Source: Streptomyces sp. NBC_00708 (GTDB lineage Bacteria > Actinomycetota > Actinomycetes > Streptomycetales > Streptomycetaceae). From it: a stretch of 64,000 bases of DNA. Below the pieces are notes generated by a model. The model ran no database searches and was not told the origin of the DNA. It was given only the letters and a program-made list of their open reading frames with translations. The position numbers were made by a program, and so were the translations under genes. The stretch is taken from assembly GCA_036226585.1 (NCBI GenBank), contig CP108997.1:6758001-6822000 (forward strand), read 5' to 3'. This document shows positions 8,387 through 16,279 of the stretch, one piece after another; within the stretch, counting starts at the first letter, position 1; each line of letters opens with the position of its first letter.

Positions 8387-9736
8387 ATGATCACCGCTCC
8401 CGCGCCCATGCCGGCCGCGTACGACTCCGGGGACACGGCCTGGCTGCTCGCCGCCACCGCCATGGTCCTGCTGATGACACCCGGCCTCGCGTTCTTCTAC
8501 GGCGGCATGGTGCGCACCCGGCACGTGCTCATGATGATCAAGATGAGCTTCGCCGCGCTGGCCTTCGGCACCCTCGTCTGGTGGGTCATCGGCTACACCC
8601 TGGCGTTCGGGCCCGATGTGGGCGGCGCCGGGCTCATCGGGAACCTGGACCACGTGTTCATGAAGGGCATCGAGCTGAACACGCTGACCGGGGCCATCCC
8701 CACGTACATCTACAGCACCTTCCAGATGGGCTTCGCCATCATCACGGTGGCGCTGATCAGCGGTTCGATCGCCGACCGCGCCACCATGCGGGGCTGGCTC
8801 GTCTTCGTCGTGCTGTGGCTGCTGATCGTCTACATCCCCATCGCGCACTGGGTGTTCGACAAGGACGGCTGGATCGTGAAGCACCTCGGCGCCCTGGACT
8901 TCGCCGGCGGGCTGCCGGTGGAACTCAACTCCGGGGTGGCCGGACTCGCCGTGGCGCTGGTGCTGCGCGCGCCGCGCGACTTCGCCCGCCGTGAGGAGCG
9001 CCCCAACAACATCCCGCTCGTGGTCGTCGGCGTGGGGCTCCTGTGGTTCGGCTGGTTCGGCTTCAACTCCGGGTCCGCCCTCACCGACCAGGGCACGGCC
9101 GCCGCGGCCTTCATCAACACCCAGCTCGGCGCGGCGGGCGCCATGGTGACCTGGCCGCTGGTCGAGAAGTGGCGCACCGGCTCGGTGACCACCATGGGCG
9201 TGGTGTCGTCCGCCGTCGCGGGCATGGTCGCCATCACCCCCGCGTGCGGCGAGATCAACACGCTGGGCGCGGTGATCACCGGTCTCGTCGTCGGTGCGGT
9301 GAGCGCGTACGCGATCACGCTCAAGTTCCGCTTCGGCGTCGACGACACGCTCGACGTGGTCGGGGTACACGGCGTCGGCGGTCTGATCGGCCTGGTCATG
9401 GTCGGTCTCTTCGCCACGGCCCGCGTCAGCGGCAAGGAGGGCCTGTTCTACGGGGGCGGCTGGGGCCTGCTCGGCAAGCAGATGGTCGCGATCGTGTCCG
9501 TGATCGCGTTCTCGTTCGTCCTCACCTGGATCATCGCCAAGGCCGTCGACCTGACCGTCGGCTTCCGGGCGAAGGAGGAGTACGCCATCGTGCCCGGCGA
9601 GGAGGCCGAGCGCGCGTACGACTTCCAGACCGCCGAGCGGCTCGGCGCGCTGGTCTCCGGGCGGCGGGTGGCGAGCGACGACGAACTGGTCCAGCAGATC
9701 AGCCGGCTGCTGCGGGCCCGCGAGAGCGAGAAGTAG
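8387..9736 (+). CDS. Ammonium transporter Amt, His-to-Glu pore variant
   Basis: A 449-residue Amt/Mep/Rh channel with about eleven hydrophobic segments. Family hallmarks are present: the N-terminal FFYGGMVR segment, DFAGGLPVELNSG at 171-183, GLLWFGWFGFN and DVVGVHGVGGLIG around 324-336. The second pore histidine is His328. The first, His168 of E. coli AmtB, aligns with Glu179, as in some fungal Mep proteins. The C-terminal tail ends with a basic, helical extension after the segment that in AmtB contacts GlnK. No glnB/glnK-type regulator is adjacent. The position after ureD suggests a role in keeping or recapturing the ammonium made by urease. Its 3' end lies 4 nt from the converging lipase-maturation-factor gene. 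Confidence 0.92.
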   Translation: MITAPAPMPAAYDSGDTAWLLAATAMVLLMTPGLAFFYGGMVRTRHVLMMIKMSFAALAFGTLVWWVIGYTLAFGPDVGGAGLIGNLDHVFMKGIELNTLTGAIPTYIYSTFQMGFAIITVALISGSIADRATMRGWLVFVVLWLLIVYIPIAHWVFDKDGWIVKHLGALDFAGGLPVELNSGVAGLAVALVLRAPRDFARREERPNNIPLVVVGVGLLWFGWFGFNSGSALTDQGTAAAAFINTQLGAAGAMVTWPLVEKWRTGSVTTMGVVSSAVAGMVAITPACGEINTLGAVITGLVVGAVSAYAITLKFRFGVDDTLDVVGVHGVGGLIGLVMVGLFATARVSGKEGLFYGGGWGLLGKQMVAIVSVIAFSFVLTWIIAKAVDLTVGFRAKEEYAIVPGEEAERAYDFQTAERLGALVSGRRVASDDELVQQISRLLRARESEK

Positions 9737-9740
9737 CCCG

Positions 9741-11144
9741 CTACGCCCTCGTGGGGCGCAGGAAGTCGCGTACGAAAGTGCGGTGCCACCAGCAGCCGGT
9801 GGCCCGCCGTTCGTGCCAGGTGGTGAAGCGGTAGCGGAAGACCCGGGCCCGGACCTGCGCCGGTGGGGCGTCCGGGAACGGGTTGTGCCGCAGCAGCCGC
9901 AGCGTGTCCCGGTCGTTCTCCAGCAGCCGCTCCACGAACGGGCCGAACCAGGACCGGGCGTACGCGGGCGAGAGCGCCGCGAACCACATCATCCAGTCCA
10001 GCCGCAGATGGTACGGGGCGAACTGGCGCGGCAGCCGGTGCGGATCGCCCGGCTTGCCCTTGAAGCCGTACTCCTTCCACACCGTGCCGGGGTGGACCAC
10101 CGCGTCCTCGGTGCCCTCCACCACCACTTCCAGGCGGACCCGGCTGATGCTGCCGAACGCGCCGTACGTGTTGACCAGGTGCAGCGGGTCGAACGACCGG
10201 TTCATCACCTGGCGGCGGGAGACCAGGTTGCGGGCCGGGCGGTAGCTCAGTACCAGGACCAGCGCGGTGACGGCGACGACCAGTACCGCGTACCAGACGG
10301 GTGCGCCCCGCTGCGCGGGCGGCTCGGCCAGCGGCGACCAGTCGATGACCGGCAGGGCGAGCGTGATGGTCAGCCAGTTGAGCCAGGCGAAGTTGCCCGA
10401 GAGCACCAGCCACAACTGGGTGACGATCATCAGGACCGCCGCGAAGCTCGCCACCGGCTGCGGGGTGAACAGCAGTACCGGGACCAGCAGCTGGGTCACA
10501 TGGTTGGCCGCGACCTCGACGCGGTGTACGGGCCGGGGGAGACGGTGGAAGAACCAGCTCAGTGGCCCCGGCATCGGCTGTGTCTCGTGGTGGAAGTCCA
10601 GACACGTCAGATTCCGCCAGCAGGAGTCACCGCGCCACTTGATGAGCCCGGCGCCGAACTCCAGCCGGAACAGCACCCACCGCAGCAGCCACAGCACGAG
10701 CACAGGGGGCGCGCTGCCCGCGTTCCCCAGGAAGACGGCGAGGAAACCCGTCTCCAGGAGCAGCGATTCCCAGCCGAAGCCGTACCACACCCCGCCCACC
10801 TGCACGATCGAGAGATACAGCAGCCACGGCAGCGCCCAGAGCGCCATCGCGGCCCCCAGCGGCACATGGTTGTCCGCGCCCGCGATCAGTGCGACGGCGA
10901 CGGCACAGCCGGCCCAGGCGACCACGGCGAAGAAACGGTCGGAGAAGTGGAGGCGGAAGAGCCCCGGGGCGGTCCGCCAGTCCGTGCGCCGCAGGACTCC
11001 GCCGGCGGGCAGCATGCCACGCTCACCGATCAGCGCCCGGAACTGCAGCGCCGCGGTGAGGAAGGCGGTCAGGTAGATGACGGCGAGGGCCTTCTGGAAG
11101 ACCAGCCGGCCGAGCCAGTACCCGTCAGCGGTGAACCACTCCAT
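9741..11144 (-). CDS. Lipase maturation factor family membrane protein
   Basis: A 467-residue integral membrane protein that resembles vertebrate LMF1, an endoplasmic-reticulum factor needed for folding of dimeric lipases. About seven hydrophobic segments occupy residues 15-310. The conserved soluble C-terminal domain follows, with WKEYGFKGKPG, PRQFAPYHLRLDWMMWF and NPFPDAPP. Bacterial members are common in actinobacteria but their partner enzymes are unknown. The DUF1990 gene on the same strand ends 42 nt upstream and no terminator is seen between, so the three genes 9741-12571 may be one transcript. Confidence 0.85.
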   Translation of the reverse strand: MEWFTADGYWLGRLVFQKALAVIYLTAFLTAALQFRALIGERGMLPAGGVLRRTDWRTAPGLFRLHFSDRFFAVVAWAGCAVAVALIAGADNHVPLGAAMALWALPWLLYLSIVQVGGVWYGFGWESLLLETGFLAVFLGNAGSAPPVLVLWLLRWVLFRLEFGAGLIKWRGDSCWRNLTCLDFHHETQPMPGPLSWFFHRLPRPVHRVEVAANHVTQLLVPVLLFTPQPVASFAAVLMIVTQLWLVLSGNFAWLNWLTITLALPVIDWSPLAEPPAQRGAPVWYAVLVVAVTALVLVLSYRPARNLVSRRQVMNRSFDPLHLVNTYGAFGSISRVRLEVVVEGTEDAVVHPGTVWKEYGFKGKPGDPHRLPRQFAPYHLRLDWMMWFAALSPAYARSWFGPFVERLLENDRDTLRLLRHNPFPDAPPAQVRARVFRYRFTTWHERRATGCWWHRTFVRDFLRPTRA

Positions 11145-11186
11145 CGGTACCAGTATCGGCCCGCCGGTGCCCCGGGGCTCATCGGT

Positions 11187-11723
11187 TCACCGGCCCGGCG
11201 CCTCGCGCCGCTCGCGCTCCTCCGTGACGATGCGGCACAGGGTGCGGCCGAGCCGGCGGGCGTACCACCGCTGGAGCGGCGGTACGAGCGGACCGGCGAG
11301 CCGTGAGTACCAGCGCGCGGCCCGGCTGAACGCCATCACCATGAACGAGACCGTGCCGTCCTCCGCGAGTTCGGCCACGAAGCATTCCTCGCCGCACTCG
11401 GGATGGCCGGTCAGTGTGCCGTATCCGAACCCGATCCGCTCGGGGCCGTACTCGGCCCAGATCACCCGGCAGGGGACGGCGAGCCGCAGCGGTCCGGCCT
11501 GCACCGCCACCCGAACGGCCGTCCCCGCGTCGGCGCGTGGGGCGGACGCCTCGACGCGTGCCCCGGAGCCGCGGTGCATGCGGAACTCCGTGATCGCCGC
11601 GCCGGCCGCCTCGAAGTCGGCGCGCCCGCGCCCGACCGTGGTGCGGTGGTGCAGGTGGTGGTAGCCGTCGGGGAGCGGGCCGAGACGGGTGGCGCCCGCC
11701 TCCGGGTAGCTGAGGCTGCTCAT
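11187..11723 (-). CDS. DUF1990 family protein
   Basis: A 178-residue protein of the DUF1990 family, thought to have a START/SRPBCC-like fold. Typical features are the N-terminal YPEAGATRLGPLPDGYHHL, where the Tyr-x-x-x-Gly-x-(T/S) start is conserved, followed by VIWAEYGPERIGFGYGTLTGHPE and a hydrophobic GTVSFMVMAFSRAARWY segment. The start at 11723 overlaps the stop of the upstream YndJ-like gene by 4 nt. The biochemical function is not known. The coupling to YndJ and the palindromic operators upstream show that the pair is a single regulated unit. Confidence 0.87.
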   Translation of the reverse strand: MSSLSYPEAGATRLGPLPDGYHHLHHRTTVGRGRADFEAAGAAITEFRMHRGSGARVEASAPRADAGTAVRVAVQAGPLRLAVPCRVIWAEYGPERIGFGYGTLTGHPECGEECFVAELAEDGTVSFMVMAFSRAARWYSRLAGPLVPPLQRWYARRLGRTLCRIVTEERERREAPGR

Positions 11724-12571
11724 CGGGTGCTTCCTTCGTCGTGGTGGAGGTGCAGGCGCTGCCAGGCGAGGACCGAGCAGAGTGCGAAACCCAGGGCGTT
11801 GCCCACGCCGTGGGTGGCGGCCATCCAGAGCAGGCCGGGGTGCGGCAGCCCCGTCGCCTCGCCCAGCGCCCAGGTCAGGGCGAGGACCATGGTCACCGCG
11901 AGCACGGCGGCCGAGACGGCGAGCAGCAGACGGGTGGCGCGGTCGCGGTGGGCGGGCCGGACCGTGCGCCAGGTCAGCAGCGCCACGGTCCACATCCCGG
12001 CGGTCAGGACCACCGCCCCGGCGAGTTCGGCCCAGTCGCCGATGAAGTAGCCGGCCAGTACGAACAGGGTGCCCAGGGGCACGCTGAGCGCGGCGAACCG
12101 GCCCGCCGGGCCGTCGGCCACCCGGCTCACCAGACCCGCGACCAGGGCGGCGGCGAACCCGGCGAAGTGGAAGTGGGGCACGGTGAGCGCCAGGATCCCG
12201 AGGCCGAAGCCGAAGAGCGGGTGCCCGGCGCGTTCGGCGACCAGCGCGGTGGCGGCGACGGCCGGGGTCACCAGCGCGGTGAGCAGCGCGATCTCGGCCG
12301 GTGCCGTCGTGCGGGACCGCAGCGGGCCGTCACGGCGGGCGGCGCGCGGTACGGCGTGCAGCGCGAGGAGCACGGCCCCGATGCCGTAGCAGAGGGCCAG
12401 GACCGTGGCGGCCGTGCCGCGCGGCAGCCAGAGCGAGACCGCGCCCGGGGCGGCGAACACCGGCCAGAACCGCCTGATCCGGTCCAGCTCCGGCGCGTCC
12501 GCGAGCCGCAGCCCGGCCGGCACGATCACCAGCATTCCCAGCATCACGATCAGCCCGACAAGGACCGACAT
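11720..12571 (-). CDS. YndJ-like integral membrane protein
   Basis: A 283-residue membrane protein with about eight to nine hydrophobic segments, similar to the N-terminal membrane part of Bacillus YndJ. Conserved-looking pieces are HFHFAGFAAALVAGLV (near residues 135-150) and MAATHGVGNALGFALCSVLAW at the C-terminal end. It lies first in the unit and overlaps the DUF1990 gene by ATGA. The role is unknown. Two perfect palindromes upstream suggest control by a dimeric repressor, probably of the TetR or MarR type, which is not encoded next to it. Confidence 0.75.
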   Translation of the reverse strand: MSVLVGLIVMLGMLVIVPAGLRLADAPELDRIRRFWPVFAAPGAVSLWLPRGTAATVLALCYGIGAVLLALHAVPRAARRDGPLRSRTTAPAEIALLTALVTPAVAATALVAERAGHPLFGFGLGILALTVPHFHFAGFAAALVAGLVSRVADGPAGRFAALSVPLGTLFVLAGYFIGDWAELAGAVVLTAGMWTVALLTWRTVRPAHRDRATRLLLAVSAAVLAVTMVLALTWALGEATGLPHPGLLWMAATHGVGNALGFALCSVLAWQRLHLHHDEGSTR

Positions 12572-12588
12572 GACTCACCACCCCCGAG

Positions 12589-12602
12589 TTGAACGCGTTC
12601 AA
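12589..12602. promoter_or_regulatory. Palindromic operator 1, TTGAACGCGTTCAA
   Basis: A perfect 14-bp palindrome lies 17 bp upstream of the YndJ-like start. The same sequence recurs 45 bp away (centre to centre), about four helical turns. Such pairs are typical sites for TetR-family dimers. The site lies between the minus-strand YndJ unit and the plus-strand DUF6777 gene, nearer the first. Confidence 0.8.
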
Positions 12603-12632
12603 ACCGCTGTCGTCGCCGACTCTACGGGGTTA

Positions 12633-12648
12633 CTTGAACGCGTTCAAG
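12633..12648. promoter_or_regulatory. Palindromic operator 2, CTTGAACGCGTTCAAG
   Basis: A perfect 16-bp palindrome containing the same 14-bp core as the site at 12589-12602. It probably covers the promoter of the YndJ/DUF1990 unit, which reads leftward. Confidence 0.8.
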
Positions 12649-12759
12649 GCGGCAGGGGTGCACGCCTCCCGGGAGGCGGTTGGCTTGCGGGGCCGACCGA
12701 TGTGCGGCAGACATGAGGGGAGCGACCGGGAGACCGGTGACCAGGCAGGAGACCTCCTC

Positions 12760-13899
12760 GTGCACTCACGCATACGACTGCGACGCACCGTGCTCGCCCT
12801 GCTCTCCGCCGGCTTCCTCCTCGCCGCGGGCTGCACCCTGGACACCTCCGGGGGCGGCGGCCCCGCCACCGGGACGGCCGGCGCGGGCGACGTACTCCTC
12901 CAGCCCGCCGCCGACCCCGGCACCGCTCCCTTCACCGCCTCCATCGCGGGCGGCCCCGTCGTGCGGCCGGACGCCACGCGGTCCGGGGCGTCCCGTTCGC
13001 CGTCCGCGCCCGGCAAGGGAAAAGAGGTCACCCGCACCGGATCGACACCGGGGCTGTACGCCGGTACGCGTGCCGTTCCGTCCTGCGACGTCGAGGCCCT
13101 GATCCGGATGCTGGCCATCGACCCGGCGAGGGAGGAGGCCTTCGCCCGCACCGTGTCGGTGTCGCGGGACCGTCTCGCCGGCTTTCTGCGCGGCCTGACG
13201 CCCGTCCAGCTGCGCGCCGACACGCTGGTCACCGGGCACGGCTTCCGGGCCGGGGCCGTCACCACGTACCAGTCCGTCCTCCAGGCCGGCACCGCCGTCA
13301 TGGTCGACGGCCGGGGGCTGCCCCGGGTCCGCTGCGCCTGCGGCAACCCGTTGGCCCCGCCGACCGGAGAGGGGGGCGCCGCCGCCGGTGCGGGGGAGCG
13401 GTGGAAGGGATTCGACCCGGCGCGCACCGTCGTCATCGAGCCCGCCGCGCGGCCGGTGGCGGAGCTGGTCATCGTCGATGTGGTGCACCACAGTTGGATC
13501 GCCCGGCCCGCCGGTGACGAGGGCGCCGGCGACCGCGAGCCCGAGGTGCCGCCGCCCTACGACCCCGGCACCGACATCACCGGCCCGCTCCCCGGCCTGC
13601 CGCCCCCGAGCACGAGGAAGCCCGGGACGCCGAGCGCGTCCCCGCGCCCCGACAGGACGCCGGAGCCGTCACCGTCCCCCACCCGGCCGCCGGAGGACTG
13701 CCCGACGACGGACGCGCCGACGCCGCCCGGTGAACCGGCTGTGGCCGGCGGCCTTCCCGCCCGGCCGCCCGGGAAAACACGCTGCCCCACGCCGACCGGT
13801 GACCCCACGGACGAGCCGTCGGGCGATCCGTCGGAGCCGGACGAGCCGCCCCTGAGCGAGGCGCCGCCCACGTCCGTCCGACTGCCCCGAAACGACTGA
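12760..13899 (+). CDS. DUF6777 lipoprotein with Pro/Thr-rich tail
   Basis: A 379-residue predicted lipoprotein. The GTG start at 12760 has AGGAGA upstream and begins a basic signal peptide with the lipobox LAAGC (Cys25). Earlier in-frame starts lie inside the palindromic operator and are not credible. The DUF6777 domain covers about residues 45-240, beginning DVLLQPAADPGTAPFTASI, and contains CDVEALIRMLAIDPARE and RCACGNPL with conserved Cys. From about residue 255 onward the chain is rich in Pro, Ser, Thr and Asp and probably spans the cell wall. Function unknown; relatives are surface proteins of Streptomyces. Confidence 0.82.
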   Translation: MHSRIRLRRTVLALLSAGFLLAAGCTLDTSGGGGPATGTAGAGDVLLQPAADPGTAPFTASIAGGPVVRPDATRSGASRSPSAPGKGKEVTRTGSTPGLYAGTRAVPSCDVEALIRMLAIDPAREEAFARTVSVSRDRLAGFLRGLTPVQLRADTLVTGHGFRAGAVTTYQSVLQAGTAVMVDGRGLPRVRCACGNPLAPPTGEGGAAAGAGERWKGFDPARTVVIEPAARPVAELVIVDVVHHSWIARPAGDEGAGDREPEVPPPYDPGTDITGPLPGLPPPSTRKPGTPSASPRPDRTPEPSPSPTRPPEDCPTTDAPTPPGEPAVAGGLPARPPGKTRCPTPTGDPTDEPSGDPSEPDEPPLSEAPPTSVRLPRND

Positions 13900-13927
13900 T
13901 GCCCAGGGCCTCGACGGGCCGACGCGC

Positions 13928-15370
13928 TCACTCCTCGGTCGGCAGCCAGTTCCCGTGGAGGCCCAGCGGGACCCGGACCGGTACGCGTACCCGGGCCACC
14001 GGCCCCGACGCCGGGTCCTCGGACGGGATGACGAGCAGCCAGCTGCTCGCGTCGGTGCGGTCGGTGGCGTACGTCATCCAGTAACCGCCCTCGCCGGGTC
14101 CGGTGCCCGGGACGGGCGCGAAGACCGGCTCGCCGACCGAGAGGTTCCCGGCCCGCCACGCGACATGCGTACCGGAGGGGTCGTTGCCGTCGTACCAGCG
14201 CAGTTCGTCGAACTCGCCCGGCAGCAGGTCCGGGTCGCCCGAGTCCGAGGCCACGGCGAGCTGCCGGTGGCGCCTGCCGATCAGCCGGTCGTCGGTGCGG
14301 GGGAGTTCCATCCGGGCGTCGTCCAGCACCGTGCGGCGCATCGTGCCGGTCTCGGGGTCGATGACCGCGCGCACCAGGCCCGCGTGGTTGGGCGCCGCGC
14401 CCTCGGCGGGCGCGCCCAGGGAGAGGCGGGTCCACTGCACGTAGTCCAGCACCACGTCTCCGCCGCTGGGCTCGGAGTCGTACGCGTTGACCGTGTGCCA
14501 CAGCCAGAAGGCGTCGTCCGAGGCCCAGCGCACCGGACTCCCGTCGCGCGGGATCAGGGCCACGCGGGTGCCGCGTTCGGGCCGCCAGTCGATCATGGAG
14601 CCGCCGCTCATGGCGGCCTCGATGTCGAAGAACACCGGCGCCAGCACGAGCACCAGGAAACGCGGGGTGATCGCCATGTCGTGGATCATCATCGGCTCGT
14701 CGACCCCGTCGACGAGGGTGGGGCCGCTGACCACGTCGCCCAGCGGGCCGATCGCGGACCAGGTGAGGTACGGAGCTTCCAGGCCGTAGCAGAAGACGAG
14801 CATCTCGCCCGTGATCGGATCGGTCTTCGGGTGTGCGGTGATACCGGCCGGCAGCGCCCCGCCGAACGTCTCCTTGCCGACCGTCCGCAGGTCCGGCGTC
14901 ATGAGGAACGGGCAGTCGGACTCGGCGAGCGCCAGCAGCCGTCCCGCGTGGCGGACCACGTTGATGTCGGGCATGTCGCGGAAGGTGCCGGCCAACTCCG
15001 GCTCGACGTCCGGCACCTGCGGCAGGATCATCGACTCGATCCCGCCCCACAGCGCACGCCCGGCCCGCTCCTCGGCGACCACGGCGGGTGTCCGGACGAA
15101 CCGGTTGCGGTAGCGGGCCCGGCCGCCGGAGATCCACACCCCGTGCAGCATGCCGTCGCCGTCGATCGGGTAGAGGTACGAACCGAGAGGCGTGAAGCGG
15201 GGGTTGGGCCCGTTGCGCAGGAACACCCCGTCCAGCTCGTCGGGCAGGGCTCCCGTCACGCGCAGTTCGGCCTCGTCGACCTCCTCGGTGACGGGGGCGA
15301 AGCGGCCGGAGAGATGGACCACGCGGCTCGGGTCGAAGGCATGTGCGGCATGTGCGGCATGTGCGGCCAT
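13928..15370 (-). CDS. Carotenoid oxygenase (RPE65/CCD family)
   Basis: A 480-residue enzyme of the carotenoid cleavage dioxygenase family, which uses a four-His ferrous centre to split carotenoids, apocarotenoids or stilbenes. The four candidate ligands are visible: His180 in TAHPKTDP, His230 in MIHDMAIT, His292 in WLWHTVNAY and His472 in LHGNWLP. The N-terminal FLRNGPNPRF is also diagnostic. The start at 15370 is preferred because AGGGAGG lies 5 nt upstream. It is followed by a 9-bp tandem repeat that encodes AAHAAHAAH. No carotenoid biosynthesis genes are in the window, so the substrate is unknown. Confidence 0.93.
   Translation of the reverse strand: MAAHAAHAAHAFDPSRVVHLSGRFAPVTEEVDEAELRVTGALPDELDGVFLRNGPNPRFTPLGSYLYPIDGDGMLHGVWISGGRARYRNRFVRTPAVVAEERAGRALWGGIESMILPQVPDVEPELAGTFRDMPDINVVRHAGRLLALAESDCPFLMTPDLRTVGKETFGGALPAGITAHPKTDPITGEMLVFCYGLEAPYLTWSAIGPLGDVVSGPTLVDGVDEPMMIHDMAITPRFLVLVLAPVFFDIEAAMSGGSMIDWRPERGTRVALIPRDGSPVRWASDDAFWLWHTVNAYDSEPSGGDVVLDYVQWTRLSLGAPAEGAAPNHAGLVRAVIDPETGTMRRTVLDDARMELPRTDDRLIGRRHRQLAVASDSGDPDLLPGEFDELRWYDGNDPSGTHVAWRAGNLSVGEPVFAPVPGTGPGEGGYWMTYATDRTDASSWLLVIPSEDPASGPVARVRVPVRVPLGLHGNWLPTEE
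15338..15364. repeat. Three tandem copies of a 9-bp unit (GGCATGTGC)
   Basis: Three exact copies lie in the 5' end of the carotenoid oxygenase gene and encode repeated Ala-Ala-His. A repeat this regular can change copy number by slippage without breaking the frame. Confidence 0.85.
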
Positions 15371-15557
15371 GGCGGCCTCCCTTGCCGGGACGTGGGGGCG
15401 CACCCGGATACGGGCCGAGCTGACTCTTCATTCAATCCCCGGCCCCGGCCCGCCGCAACGCGTCTCGCGGGTACGCGGAATGCGCCGTTCGCTTCCCGGG
15501 CCCACCATGGAAGGCGCGGCACATCGCCGTTCCGGGCCACACCCTGGGAGGTGTCCG

Positions 15558-16154
15558 GTGGCTGAAGTCCGTTCCGGGCGGCGGACCGGGAATCTGTTCT
15601 TCGCGTTCGCCCCGTGGATCATTTTCATCGTCGTCGCCTCTCCCAGTACCTGGGAGTACGCCGCACTGGCCGGTCTGGTGGCCGCCCTGGTGCTCAACCT
15701 GCCCGATATGCTCCGGGGCTCCTTCAAGGCCCTGGAGGTCACCGGCATCGTCTTCTTCGCGGTGCTGAGCGTGCTGGCGCTGTTCCTGGACCGTCAGGAC
15801 CTCGACTGGGTGGAGAAGTACGCCCAGGTGCTGTCCAGTGCCGTGATCGCGGTGGTGGCGCTCGGCTCGCTGGCGTTCGTTCCGTTCACCGAGCAGTACG
15901 CCCGTGAGACCACACCCCGCGAGGTGTGGGACTCGCCGGTGTTCCACCACGTCAACCGGGTCCTGACGCTGCTGTGGGGCGCGGTCTTCGCCGCGACCGC
16001 CCTGCTGGGTCTGCTCGCGCTGCACACCTCGTCCGGTCGTGACTGGTTCAACTGGATCATCCCGATCGTCCTGCTGGTGATCGCCGTCCGGTTCACCGAG
16101 AAGTATCCGGACCGGGTGCGCGAGCGGGCCCGTAACGAGCACGCCTCCCCATGA
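15558..16154 (+). CDS. Unknown integral membrane protein, 198 aa
   Basis: A 198-residue protein with about five to six hydrophobic segments: around residues 12-30, 33-50, 59-76, 92-108, 138-158 and 165-180. The GTG start at 15558 has GGGAGG 6 nt upstream. Between helices lie acidic and charged loops such as LFLDRQDLDWVEKYAQVL and FTEQYARETTPREVWDSPVF. It is not recognised as a characterised family; it resembles the many conserved actinobacterial membrane proteins of unknown role. It stands alone between divergent and unrelated neighbours. Confidence 0.75.
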   Translation: MAEVRSGRRTGNLFFAFAPWIIFIVVASPSTWEYAALAGLVAALVLNLPDMLRGSFKALEVTGIVFFAVLSVLALFLDRQDLDWVEKYAQVLSSAVIAVVALGSLAFVPFTEQYARETTPREVWDSPVFHHVNRVLTLLWGAVFAATALLGLLALHTSSGRDWFNWIIPIVLLVIAVRFTEKYPDRVRERARNEHASP

Positions 16155-16170
16155 GGCACACCGGCCCCAC

Positions 16171-16214
16171 TTTGGTCCAGACCTATTGACGGAAGGTCTG
16201 GACCACTTTACGTT
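16171..16214 (+). promoter_or_regulatory. Chitinase promoter with paired DasR-like sites
   Basis: A promoter TTGACG (16186-16191) and TACGTT (16209-16214) with 17-bp spacing is visible. GGTCCAGACC (16174-16183) lies just upstream of the -35 box and GGTCTGGACC (16195-16204) lies in the spacer; they are inverted copies of each other. The sequence TGGTCCAGACCT is the classic repeat of Streptomyces chitinase promoters and close to the DasR consensus TGGTCTAGACCA. Inference: GlcNAc-controlled repression by a DasR-type regulator. Confidence 0.8.
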
Positions 16215-16279
16215 GGGCGGCGTTCGTCATTCCGCTTGCGTGTTGTCAGGGGCATGCCATTCCAGGAAGAGGTCCCGCC

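Noticed and set aside
11741..12592. Plus-strand ORF opposite the YndJ-like gene
   Set aside because: Low-complexity Gln/Gly/Arg-rich product, while the minus strand encodes a convincing membrane protein with the DUF1990 overlap.
12589..12759. Extended N-terminus of the DUF6777 protein starting at TTG 12589
   Set aside because: The start codon lies inside the palindromic operator, the added residues lack homology and would sit in front of a clear lipoprotein signal peptide that begins at GTG 12760 with a good ribosome site.
16171..16209. Transcription terminator for the membrane-protein gene ending at 16154
   Set aside because: The inverted repeat could fold, but it matches known chitinase-box operators and overlaps a -35/-10 pair, so operator is the better reading.
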